Origin: Chalara sp. BL73 | Taxonomy: Eukaryota; Ascomycota; Leotiomycetes; Helotiales | Direction: 5' to 3' | NCBI GenBank assembly: GCA_918026815.1 | Contig: CAKJVC010000010.1 | Span: forward strand, 1,614,501-1,678,500 | DNA length: 64,000 nucleotides | Part shown: positions 1 to 7,978 of the stretch, piece by piece | Position numbering within the stretch: position 1 is the first letter of the stretch | Layout of the letters: each line of letters begins with the position of its first letter | Program-made: the position numbers and the translations under genes | The notes under the pieces: generated by a model | What the model saw: only the letters and a program-made list of their open reading frames with translations | The model's database searches: none | Told to the model about the DNA's origin: nothing

Positions 1-711
1 CACCCGGACGCCGAGGGCCGAACGGCGCTATTGATAGCCGTTGAGGGGAAACACGACAATGCTGTGAAGCTCTTGCTTGAAAAGGGCTTTCCGGACATTG
101 ACGTCAACGTGCAAGACATGACGGGCAGGACGGCCCTACAATTGGCAGCAGAAAGGGGCGATCAAAATTTGGTCCAATTATTGTTAGATAAGGAGGCTAA
201 ACAGGGTCTGCAAGACAAGCTGGGACAGACGGCACTGCTCCTGGCCGCCAAGCAGGAGAAAAATCTCGTAGTCAAGACTTTGCTCGAGAGCTCATCAGAC
301 TTTGTTGACATGGCAGATTTGCGGAAACAAACAGCTTTACAGGTGGCCGCTGAGCGAGGACACAAGGATATGATCAAAGTGCTACTGGACAATGAAGCAG
401 ACCCAGATCTTGCAGACCACCAGGGCCGCACAGCGCTACTGTTTGCGGCCGAGAATGGCGCTGTGGAGGTTGTTGATCTTCTGCTAAAGAAAGGAGCTAA
501 GCAGAATCGCGAAGACTTGGATAAGAGAACCCCCCTTCTCCTCGCCGTCGCAAATGGGGACGAAGCAATAGTGAAGAATCTTCTCAACCATCCCAATGCT
601 GACTTGAATGTCAAGGACTCGGATGGTCGGACTTTATTGAACTTAGCTGTGCAGAGCGGCAATAAAGAAGTGGCGTGGCTAGTTGCGGAAAGCATGGCAT
701 CTACTCAATGA
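1..711 (+). CDS. Ankyrin-repeat protein, 3' end of gene (5' part outside window)
   Basis: The reading frame is open from base 1, so the start codon lies upstream of the window; the stop TGA is at 709-711. The visible 236 residues are about seven consecutive ankyrin repeats of 32-35 residues. They show the usual consensus: a G-R-T-A/P-L turn, then L-A-A/V at the first helix and a V-V-x-L-L-L second helix followed by A-D/K. Ankyrin repeats are protein-binding scaffolds. In fungi long C-terminal ankyrin arrays often belong to NLR-like proteins with an N-terminal effector and central NACHT domain, and the HET-NACHT-WD40 genes further right make that plausible here, but the N-terminus is not visible. 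The last repeat ends abruptly without a further domain, so this is the natural C-terminus. No introns are seen in this part. Confidence 0.85.
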   Translation, partial: HPDAEGRTALLIAVEGKHDNAVKLLLEKGFPDIDVNVQDMTGRTALQLAAERGDQNLVQLLLDKEAKQGLQDKLGQTALLLAAKQEKNLVVKTLLESSSDFVDMADLRKQTALQVAAERGHKDMIKVLLDNEADPDLADHQGRTALLFAAENGAVEVVDLLLKKGAKQNREDLDKRTPLLLAVANGDEAIVKNLLNHPNADLNVKDSDGRTLLNLAVQSGNKEVAWLVAESMASTQ

Positions 712-741
712 GCAAGAGACCCAAACGAATAACGGTGGTCT

Positions 742-1018
742 TTGGTTGTCAGTTGGTTTACAGGGACCCTTCAGCTTCTAGGGATCCCTCAACGACGTCC
801 TACCAGAAATCAACTCGCTTATCTTAGCGCATACTGGCGCTTTACGACGAGCAATGATGCAGTGCTCCCCAATATCGCAATCGGATGCAACCACGATGTA
901 AACTTTACGCCCTTATCGCCTCAGGTCCTTGCAGCTATCTACTACATGATCAATTATGTTATGAAGTCTCAGAAAGATCGTGGACAACTTGTACTTGCCG
1001 CCGCTGTTCTAAAGAAAG
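742..1018 (+). pseudogene. Helitron-like Rep/helicase fragment, cut by an LTR
   Basis: The translated fragment (about 92 codons) contains a C-N-H-D-V segment, then A-A-I-Y-Y-M-x-N-Y-V-M-K-S and a run of A-A-V-L-K-K. This arrangement (S/C-N-H-D, then Y-Y-I-x-x-Y-I-x-K) is typical of the region ahead of the helicase in Helitron and Helitron-like proteins. The frame ends exactly at 1018-1019, where a solo LTR begins; the apparent stop codon is donated by the LTR. No downstream continuation was recognised after 1488. No start of the element or hairpin terminus could be identified. The assignment rests on motif resemblance only. Confidence 0.4.
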
Positions 1019-1488
1019 TGTAACAAATAGAAGGCAGCAGGAGGGATTGCAATATAGCAGGCAAAGACACGTGATTGACAATGCAAAAGTAATAGTATTG
1101 TATTGATATGAGATGTAGGTCTTCGAGTCCATCAGAGACTCAAACTTGCCCTCCTCCAAGGAGTTCTGGCTTCTTTTTATGTCCTTCGCCTCTCGACGTG
1201 TTGTATTCTTCTTTTACAACTACCAAGCTTGTGATTTGCTTGTGATTTGGATATCTCCGAAAGCAGTTCAACAGCTGAAGCCTTTGACTACTGTTTGCAG
1301 CCCTGAGGGTACGGCAGCTGAAGCCTACCACAATCTAGGCCATACGCCTGTAGTCACAAGCCTATGGCTGGCCATGTCATTATGCTAAGCCTGTAACTGC
1401 CGTTTACAGCCCAGAAGGTACTGTAGCTGAAAAGCTTAATTTCCATATCTGGGGCCCTGAACTAGCTTGACTGAGCCCGACCGTTACA
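1019..1488 (-). repeat. Solo LTR, family L4 (TGTAACA...TGTTACA type)
   Basis: It starts TGTAACAAATAG and ends CCGTTACA. It shares long stretches with copies at 23546-23909, 27531-27861 and 28979-29415, notably the 'ggcagcaggaggga' block near one end and 'gcagctgaa' blocks. The element lies on the minus strand, judged by the position of the TATA-like 'atataaggaaaagc' block in the family. The flanks (GAAAG/ATTTC) give no target-site duplication, so it is old or recombined. Confidence 0.7.
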
Positions 1489-1547
1489 ATTTCCAGTGCT
1501 GAATTCGCATACAATAACAGCTGCAGCTCAAGCACCAAGATTACTTC

Positions 1548-1690
1548 TGTTGGAATACTTACCACGTAGCAAAAGACGTAGTAGCTGCGACTGCGTTCTT
1601 GCTTGTGTGATTCTGGTCTTCGTTGATTGATTCTTCTAAGCTACGGCCTATTGCCAGGTAGTTATATGGTGGTAGAAGACCACAATCCCC
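1548..1690 (+). repeat. Solo LTR fragment, family L5 (TGTYGGAATACCTACC)
   Basis: It begins TGTTGGAATACTTACC and continues with the family hallmark 'acgtagcaaaagacgtagtag' and a 'gattctggtcttcgttgatt' block. Other copies start at 25966, 30021, 43149 and 63127. The right end merges into unrelated sequence, so this copy is truncated. Confidence 0.6.
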
Positions 1691-1912
1691 CAAGGCTTAG
1701 AATCGACATAAGTGCTGGGGACAGCACTATCGGAGGAGAGACTCTAGCGGCCTAGGGCCGAATTAAAAGGCTACAGGAGCTGTAGCAAATAGAGGGCAGC
1801 AGGAGGGGTGACAATATAACAGGTAAGAACACGTGGCTAGCGCTATAGTCGCAACAGCGATATATCGACGTCAAAAGTACGCTTGTAAGTCTAACAGGAA
1901 ACTCAAGCTTGC

Positions 1913-2384
1913 TGTTGGTATGAGTGAATAGCACACCTGTAACAACTCAAGCTGAACAGGGATCTCGATCCGTAGATCTAGATAGAAGGATTCGGAGGTG
2001 TAAACAACTATCAATTGTTATAACTAAGAGAACAAGCTACGGACAGAAGAAGGGAAGGAAAGCAGCGCTCTATATACAGGAACTGGCCGGAGGCCAGGAT
2101 AGGCGAGCTCTGGGGTGTCTAGTGCTGTACTCTGTCCGAGCTCTGGGGCATCCGGTGGTGAGCTCCGAGCCAGAGAAGGCCAGGGCGGTGACAACACCTC
2201 GCGACGCACGGACCACATGGATGTATTATAGCTCTCGTACGTAGACTAGCACTTAGAACAATGAAAGAACAAGTCAACAACCTGCAACGAGCATAATAGC
2301 ACTGCGCCGAGATCGCGGTGCTACGTGCCCCGTGGGTAACTGACTTAAGCAATTGCAAGTCATCATACGAAGAAGCATCACAGA
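1913..2384 (-). repeat. LTR of family L3, interrupted by an L1 LTR
   Basis: The left part (1913-1937, starting TGTTGGTATGAG) and the right part (2194-2384) are the reverse complement of the copy at 33058-33279. They share the 'acggaccacatgg' block, 'acaagtcaac' and 'gatcgcggtgctacgtgccc'. It sits inside an L4 LTR and abuts an L1 LTR at 2385, so its promoter-proximal end is not defined. Confidence 0.6.
1938..2193 (-). repeat. Solo LTR, family L1, with perfect 5-bp TSD (ACACC)
   Basis: It starts TGTAACAACTCAAGCTGAAC and ends CAGGGCGGTGACA on the plus strand, 256 bp. The same five bases ACACC flank it on the left (1933-1937) and right (2194-2198). TG...CA ends plus a 5-bp duplication are diagnostic of LTR-retrotransposon integration. 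The TATA-like 'tatataaagcactgct' (reverse strand) sets the orientation. Confidence 0.9.
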
Positions 2385-2704
2385 TGTCACGGCCCTGGCC
2401 TTCTGGGGCGGAGCTCACCACCGGATGCCCCAGAGCTCGGACAGAGCACATCACCGGACACCCCAGAGCTCGGACGGAGCACAGCACCGGACAACCCAGG
2501 GCTCAGGCGGAACTCAGCACCGGACACCGCAAAGCTCGCCTATCCTGGCCTCCGGCCAGTTCCTGTATATAAAGCACTGCTTTCCTTCCCTTCTTCTGTC
2601 CATAGCTTGTTCTCTTCGTTATAACAATTGATAGTTGTTCACACCTCTGAGTCCTTCCACCTGGATCTACGGATCGAGATCCCTGTTCAGCTTGAGTTGT
2701 TACA
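2385..2704 (+). repeat. Solo LTR, family L1, carrying a short tandem expansion
   Basis: It starts TGTCACGGCCCTGGCC and ends TTGAGTTGTTACA, in the opposite orientation to the L1 copy at 1938-2193. At 320 bp it is longer than its relatives (about 250-290 bp). The extra length comes from a roughly 33-bp unit (gagctcggac-gagcaca-caccggac) repeated about four times between 2405 and 2535. TATA-like tatataaagcactgc is at about 2564-2578. No target-site duplication (ACAGA/GCTTT). Confidence 0.8.
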
Positions 2705-3083
2705 GCTTTCCTCCCGAAAGCTCTAGCTGTTCCTTATATCCTCCCAGTTGTGCTGTAGCTGTCAGCCTGTAGCTGCTGTAGCTGTATGCCTGCCGTAGCT
2801 GTACGCCTGTGGCTGCTCAGAGGTGGAGCATGCCGCTTGCGGCCCTTCAGCTCCTATCCGTCTCTAACCGGCTCTTGCTGTTACAGAAAGTATTCGATAT
2901 TTTAGTCTATATAAAAGAAAACCACTCCGCTTTGCTTATTTTTCTTTTGATAGCTTGACTAAAAAACTTAGCCTTGAATTGAAAGAACGTTTCTTTCGCA
3001 TAGCTAGCGCTTCTTATTCTTATATCGTGAAACGCGTTCCGTGCTTTTTCCGTTTCATTGCCGGTAAAGTAATACGTAGTTAA

Positions 3084-3371
3084 TGTCACGGCCCTGGCCC
3101 TATCTCGAGCTTGGCGCCAAGCACTGCGGAGCTCGGTAGAGCTTGGCCCCTGTTACCACAGGGCTCGGCACTCCAGAGCTTGGCAACCAACACTACAGGG
3201 CTCGCTTACACTGGCCCCTGGCCAGCATCCTGTATATAAAGCACTGCTCTCCTTCCCTTTTTCTGCCTGTAGTTTGTTCTCTTAGTTATAACAATTGATA
3301 GTTGTTCACACCTCTGAGTCCTTCTACCTAGATCTACGGATCGAGATCCCTGTTCGGCTTGAGTTGTTACA
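3084..3371 (+). repeat. Solo LTR, family L1, with perfect 5-bp TSD (GTTAA)
   Basis: 288 bp from TGTCACGGCCC to GTTGTTACA, flanked by GTTAA on both sides (3079-3083 and 3372-3376). It is inserted in the gag relic. TATA-like tatataaagcactgct lies at about 3233-3248. Confidence 0.92.
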
Positions 3372-3476
3372 GTTAAAAGCTTTAGCATTTCTTCCGCGGT
3401 TCTGAAACTTTCTGGAAACAAATATATGTTTTCTAAGTATCTTTTGGCTTGGCTTTTAGTTGCTTTTTATACTAAT

Positions 3477-3660
3477 TGTCACGCTCCTCAATGATGCTCA
3501 TTGGTTCGCTTACCAGTTCGCCAATGTGGGTCACGTGATCATGGTTTTACTTATGAGGGATGCCACATCCACAGCTACACCTTTCCTCCTTAGTTTAGTA
3601 TTCTCGTAATTGAAGCACCTATTCAGCGCCCTTACAGGCCATAGGATCGTGATCGTGACA
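3477..3660. repeat. Solo LTR, family L2, with perfect 5-bp TSD (CTAAT)
   Basis: 184 bp from TGTCACGCTCC to GATCGTGACA, with CTAAT directly repeated at 3472-3476 and 3661-3665. Shared internal block 'ccttagtttagtatt' then 'attgaagcacct' links it to copies at 53426-53608 and, more distantly, 42643-42813. It lies inside the gag relic, so it is younger than that element. Confidence 0.9.
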
Positions 3661-4622
3661 CTAATGCTTTTTTTGAGCGCTTAGTCGGATAGTAGTCGGA
3701 GTTGACTTTTAAACGATCTATAACGGAAGCTTTCTATTAGTAAAAAGTAAAAGTATTTTCTTTGTTTAAGAAATTTATCTTTTCTGTCAGTTCCGTTTTC
3801 TTAAAGCGAGAAAAAGTATAAAAAGTCTGATTAGCATTAAAGTCGGGAATTCTAAGTGTTCTTTCCCGACAGTAGTTTGTTGTATAACTAGCTTTTGGCG
3901 GAGAACTATTTTTTAACAAGTGTCGTTGCAAATTTGAGTTTTCAACCGAATCTAGCGTTTTATTAAAGTTATGCACGAAATCTACAGCGGGTCGGCGTCG
4001 GTTTTGATTTCGAACTAGCCGAGTTAGCTCTGCAATTGAGTTTTGCAAAACTTGGAACTTCGCTCGATTTTTTTGCTGTGCTTTTTCGGCTTTATTTGTT
4101 TTTGTTTCTAACGAATAAACAATGCCGCGCATTTTATCAGGATTTCCGTAGTTGCAAAAATCTTTCGCACGTTGAGTGTTACGGAGTCTAAACGAAAAGG
4201 CCCTTAATTAAAGGACTTTTCTGTAAAAGTCTGACTGTTCTGCGTTTCGTCGCTTGGAATAAAGTCCTGTAGTTGTTGTGCCGACATAATACTCCGTGTC
4301 GGTGTGGTTTCGGTAGAAAGTATAAAGTGTATAGAAAACAAGGTTCCGGTTAGCTTGTAGCTACTTGTTTTTTGTCCGCAATTTCCTTTGCGCAAAAGGG
4401 GTTTTTGAAGGATTTCTGATATTCTTTTTGACGTTTTTACGACGATTTTCACTAGCTGCACGCGCTGAACCAAACCCAGGCTTACTAGCTGTCCGAGAGA
4501 TTTGAGGATATCTGAATAGAATAAGAATTTGCAACGAATCAGGTCCGGTATGGCAGAAATAACTCGATAAAAGGGATATTATTAAAAAGGCCGTCCTCGG
4601 CTGACTTGATGTTTTTGTATAA

Positions 4623-4882
4623 TGTAACGACGCAAGGAATCACCGGCTAGAATAGAGGCATATGGGAGTGCGTACAATAGGCTGATAATGATTGCTTTAT
4701 AGGTCTAAAGTACTAAGGATACAAAAACATGAGGAGCAACTGTAGAGAATAGGAACAGGCCTTTATATAGGCGACTCCGACTCTCCCCCGTATTGGGTCT
4801 GAAACCCTTCATACCCTGATCATCACCCCTTGCTCCTGTATCATGACTTCCGTGCCGTGCCCTGAGCATACCGATTGTTACA
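4623..4882 (-). repeat. LTR-like sequence, probable 5' LTR of the gag relic
   Basis: 260 bp from TGTAACGACGC to CGATTGTTACA, with TG...CA ends and a TATA-like block (reverse of 'ctttatataggc', about 4761-4772). It sits upstream of the minus-strand gag relic, where the 5' LTR would be expected. No 5-bp duplication is seen (TATAA/GATGG), as expected if the partner LTR is elsewhere or lost. No second copy was found in the window. Confidence 0.45.
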
Positions 4883-5133
4883 GATGGTATTTGAGATATT
4901 TACTGGCTTTTTGATGATATTTCAGATATTTGCCGTTTAAACAAATCTTTACATCATTTGTGGCTCACATCAGGACAGAATGAATTAAAGTATTTTTGTT
5001 GTGGCAGCTTTTACAGGCCGAGAATGTTAATTACCGGTAGAACTACCAATCAGATAATGTACTGAGATGCGGAATACCTTTCCTCCTGCCCTTTCCCGCC
5101 TTTTCCCCTTCAAAATCATACAGTCCCAACATA

Positions 5134-6699
5134 TTACACCTTTGATTTCTCGGAATGGTCGACATGCTCTGTATTTGAGATCTCAACCAAAGATACCTTG
5201 TTGTCCATCTCTGCTCCAACAGCAGCAGCGACCTGATCAAATATATCTCCATCGAAAACAGCGGCGATCTCCTCCAGGGTAAGACCATGAGTCTCGACGA
5301 AGGTGAAGTAGATTATAGCAATCAAACAAAGGTTGAATACGCATTGGATGATGTAGTAGCGCCATGAGATGTTCTCCAGTGCGATCGGGTTGATATAGCT
5401 GACGATGAAGGACGACGTGTTGATAACGAACATGGCCCATGAGAAGAATAAACCACGCTGTTTGGATGTTGCCGTCTCAAGGGGATATGTGATGACCAAG
5501 GGGATCCAGCAGCTACTAGAAAAGAAGCTGAAGACAAAGATCATAACAACCACGGCAATACCATAAGATTCCTTGCCGGTTGCGAGGTATTGGGCGGCCA
5601 ACGCAGTCCAGACGATGAAGGTGGCAAGCATTCCGGTCGTGGAAAAGAGGAACAACTTGCGACGGCCAACGCGGGCAATCACGAAAGCAGCCGGGACTGC
5701 GCACACCCAGTTGAAAATGCTCAAGACACCGTTGATGAGGGTCTTCTCCTTTGACGTCGTAAGTCCAACTTGATCCAGAATTTGAGGGAGGTAGGACGCA
5801 ATCAAACTGCTTCCAGCACACTGAGAGCCAACCGCAGCCCACATTGCGATCCAAAGACGATGACGGTTGCCCTTCCCACCAATGACACTCTTGACACTGG
5901 CTATGCTGAACTTGATGATCGTCTTATCAGCTTCGACACCAGCGATGATCTCCTGCATTTCAGCCTTGACCAGGTCGGTTTCGATTCCGTTGCCGTGATA
6001 CTTGATAAGAATCGCGCGTGCTTCTTCGACGCGACCTTTGGTGACATGCCATCTGGGACTCTCGGGGCATAGCCAGATCATGATGGCTTGGTATCCGGGG
6101 AAGATGACCTGAAGGATGCAAGGAATCTTCCATGACCAATTGCTCTCAATTTGAAACGTCCCGAAGGTAATCCAAGAACCAGCAATGATGCCAATGAAGA
6201 TGCTGGTGTTGTACAGAGATGTAATGGTGACTCTGTCCTTGGGATGCGCCAACTCAGTAACCAGCACCGGACCAGAGATCTGTTGAAGGTTGGCGCCGAG
6301 TCCCAAAACCAGCTTGGCTCCAACAAACATGTAGAAGTTGGTCGCGAATGTTTCCATAATGGCCATGCCTACGACAATGGATGCGCCAACACAGCACACC
6401 AGCCGTCTGCCAAATCGATCCACAAGGGTACCACCAATAAGAGTCGCGATGATGCCACCAACAGACATGGAGGCTCCATAGAAACCAAGAGTTGCACCAT
6501 TAGGGTTTCCGAAATACTTCATAAAGGTTTCGACGGATTGTAGGCCATTGGTCATGCTAAGGTCGAAACCCCACGAGGTGGAGGTGACCATGGCCGCGAT
6601 GAGGTAGAAGTAGAGCTTCAGGAGGCCGGGGTTTTTGTAGAAGGGCGGCGAGTCATCAATAAGCTGGTGCGCTCGCTCTTTGTCGTAAGTGTTCACCAT
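5134..6699 (-). CDS. MFS sugar porter, lactose/oligosaccharide permease-like
   Basis: This is a 521-residue, intron-less protein. I chose the ATG at 6699 because it lies in a strong Kozak context (caacaccATGg); the frame continues upstream to about 6804 only through a TTG. Sugar-porter hallmarks are visible: a D-R-F-G-R-R loop after the second membrane segment, P-E-S-P-R-W before the central cytosolic loop, the R-V-G-R-R-K loop in the second half and an E-T-x-G-L-T-L-E-E signature after the last segment. About 12 hydrophobic segments are present. Members of this fungal subgroup carry lactose, cellobiose or other di- and oligosaccharides as well as hexoses across the plasma membrane by proton symport. 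It is divergently oriented to the GH35 gene at 7979 and is the only transporter in the glycosidase cluster, so it probably imports the sugar that the cytosolic hydrolases then cut. The exact substrate cannot be read from sequence. Confidence 0.88.
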   Translation of the reverse strand: MVNTYDKERAHQLIDDSPPFYKNPGLLKLYFYLIAAMVTSTSWGFDLSMTNGLQSVETFMKYFGNPNGATLGFYGASMSVGGIIATLIGGTLVDRFGRRLVCCVGASIVVGMAIMETFATNFYMFVGAKLVLGLGANLQQISGPVLVTELAHPKDRVTITSLYNTSIFIGIIAGSWITFGTFQIESNWSWKIPCILQVIFPGYQAIMIWLCPESPRWHVTKGRVEEARAILIKYHGNGIETDLVKAEMQEIIAGVEADKTIIKFSIASVKSVIGGKGNRHRLWIAMWAAVGSQCAGSSLIASYLPQILDQVGLTTSKEKTLINGVLSIFNWVCAVPAAFVIARVGRRKLFLFSTTGMLATFIVWTALAAQYLATGKESYGIAVVVMIFVFSFFSSSCWIPLVITYPLETATSKQRGLFFSWAMFVINTSSFIVSYINPIALENISWRYYIIQCVFNLCLIAIIYFTFVETHGLTLEEIAAVFDGDIFDQVAAAVGAEMDNKVSLVEISNTEHVDHSEKSKV

Positions 6700-7978
6700 G
6701 GTGTTGGCTTCGATTTTGTGGGCTAGAGGATGTGCGGGTGTTTTGAGGCGCGCAATAGTCGCGAACAGGTTGCCCACCACCGCGAAGAGAAGAGGGCAAG
6801 ACAAAGATGGAGTTGTCCAAGGGAAAATGTCGAGATGTGCAAGATGATGGGGATGAGGTCAAGGGCAGATTCGCAAGGAAACGATCGTCTCCTTATAGGA
6901 CCTGTATCCGCTACACGAATGGGGGCACGGACTTAAAAGCAATAGATATATCAAGAATGTAGCTACCAAACACTAGCCATCGGCCTCACAAACCCGGAGA
7001 GCGAGAGAGGGAAGGCCGAGTGCGTTCTGGCGTTGAGTCAGGTAGGACTCTAAGATGGTTGATCGAACGAAGAGATATCGACGACCTGACCCTATACTGC
7101 ATAACCCTATCATGGTCAGGAACAGGTGTGACTTGGTCCACACCACTGACTGCTTGGCAGGCACATGCTGGGTTTGGATTGAGCGTGAATCGGTATAGAA
7201 GATGGCGAATGGGGTTTCCTAGTCGTCTGGAGATTCGAGTCGAGAATCGAGATTGGAACACTGGCGGGGCTGTGGCGTCTCGGTGGCTCAAGGTTTTTGC
7301 GGGTATGGCAGTTGTCCCGAGGAAGAATCACTGCCAGGGAATGTCCTTGGTTGGGGTTTCCCCAGATCGGGGGCTGGCCCCTGGAGGAAGGAAGGAGAAG
7401 GGGAGGAGTCTAAGATGCTCCTCGGTATCCGCAATACTGGTCGTCGAGGGGCTTTGACGCAATGTGACTGGGGCGCGTACCTCACGTGTGCGCCAGAAGC
7501 TGCTTCCGCGTACTCGCTAAGCGGGTAAAGGGGGGGTAAAGTGGTAAAGGGGCCACGGCATGTGGGTCAGCGCTAGCGAGATGTGGAGTTGATGAGGCTG
7601 GCCGCCTCCCAGTCATTTTTTCATTACTCGAGCATCGCATTCGCGGTATTACGACTTGTTGATGTAGTTAACCGGGAGAGAGCACATGGACCAGACGCAT
7701 CAGGTCTCGCATGGCGGGAGACCAGTCACCGAGCATGGCCCGACCAAACCCCGCCGTGGCACCCTGAGACGGTGTGGGGACTCCCATGTGGTGTCGTTCC
7801 GAGTCGCTCGATGCTTTCGTGACATGCACATCTCGACATTGCAGCCGTCGCCATCACCTTACTTCTGTTGGAGAACAAGCACTTTGCCTTCACATTCGCA
7901 CTCTCACTCGATCGCACTCGATCACACTCGCACTCACACCCACACCCCGCCATTCTGCGGAGTCCCCCGCTCATCATC
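6700..7978. promoter_or_regulatory. Shared divergent promoter region between MFS porter and GH35 gene
   Basis: 1279 bp with no convincing coding sequence; several open frames exist but are composition artefacts. It lies between two divergently transcribed genes and so must hold both promoters. CT-rich tracts precede the GH35 start (about 7895-7975). A CTGGGG hexamer near 7469 fits the CreA repressor consensus SYGGRG, consistent with carbon-catabolite control, but single hexamers are weak evidence. Confidence 0.4.

Larger units (their letters stand above)
1781..2885 (-). repeat. Solo LTR of family L4, split by nested insertions
   Basis: The left piece (1781-1912, starting TGTAGCAAATAGAGGG) and right piece (2705-2885, ending GCTGTTACA) align to the two halves of the intact L4 copy at 23546-23909. 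The junction is the same in-family point, between 'caaacttgc' and 'ctcctcc'. The 792 bases between them are later insertions: an L3 LTR (1913-2384), itself split by an L1 LTR (1938-2193), and a second L1 LTR (2385-2704). Confidence 0.65.
2886..4480 (-). pseudogene. Decayed retrotransposon gag region with two LTR insertions
   Basis: Three minus-strand fragments read as one Gag-like protein. The N-terminal piece (about 4204-4300) begins M-S-A-Q-Q-L-Q. A middle piece (3737-4132) is rich in charged coil residues followed by I-P-D-F-N. A C-terminal piece (2907-3083) contains K-A-R-N-A-F and E-T-F-F-Q-F-K-A-K-F. Such a layout is common in fungal Ty1/Ty3-type Gag proteins. The frame is broken by stops and by two later insertions, an L1 LTR at 3084-3371 and an L2 LTR at 3477-3660, each with a target-site duplication. 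A matching LTR-like sequence at 4623-4882 lies where a 5' LTR would be. No protease, reverse transcriptase or integrase was seen, so most of the element is gone. Confidence 0.55.

Noticed and set aside
6700..6804. Longer N-terminus of the MFS porter
   Set aside because: The upstream extension begins at TTG and lacks homology; ATG 6699 has a strong Kozak context.
6973..7822. Many overlapping open frames between the MFS porter and the GH35 gene
   Set aside because: No motif, no consistent splice model, on both strands at once; this is promoter sequence.
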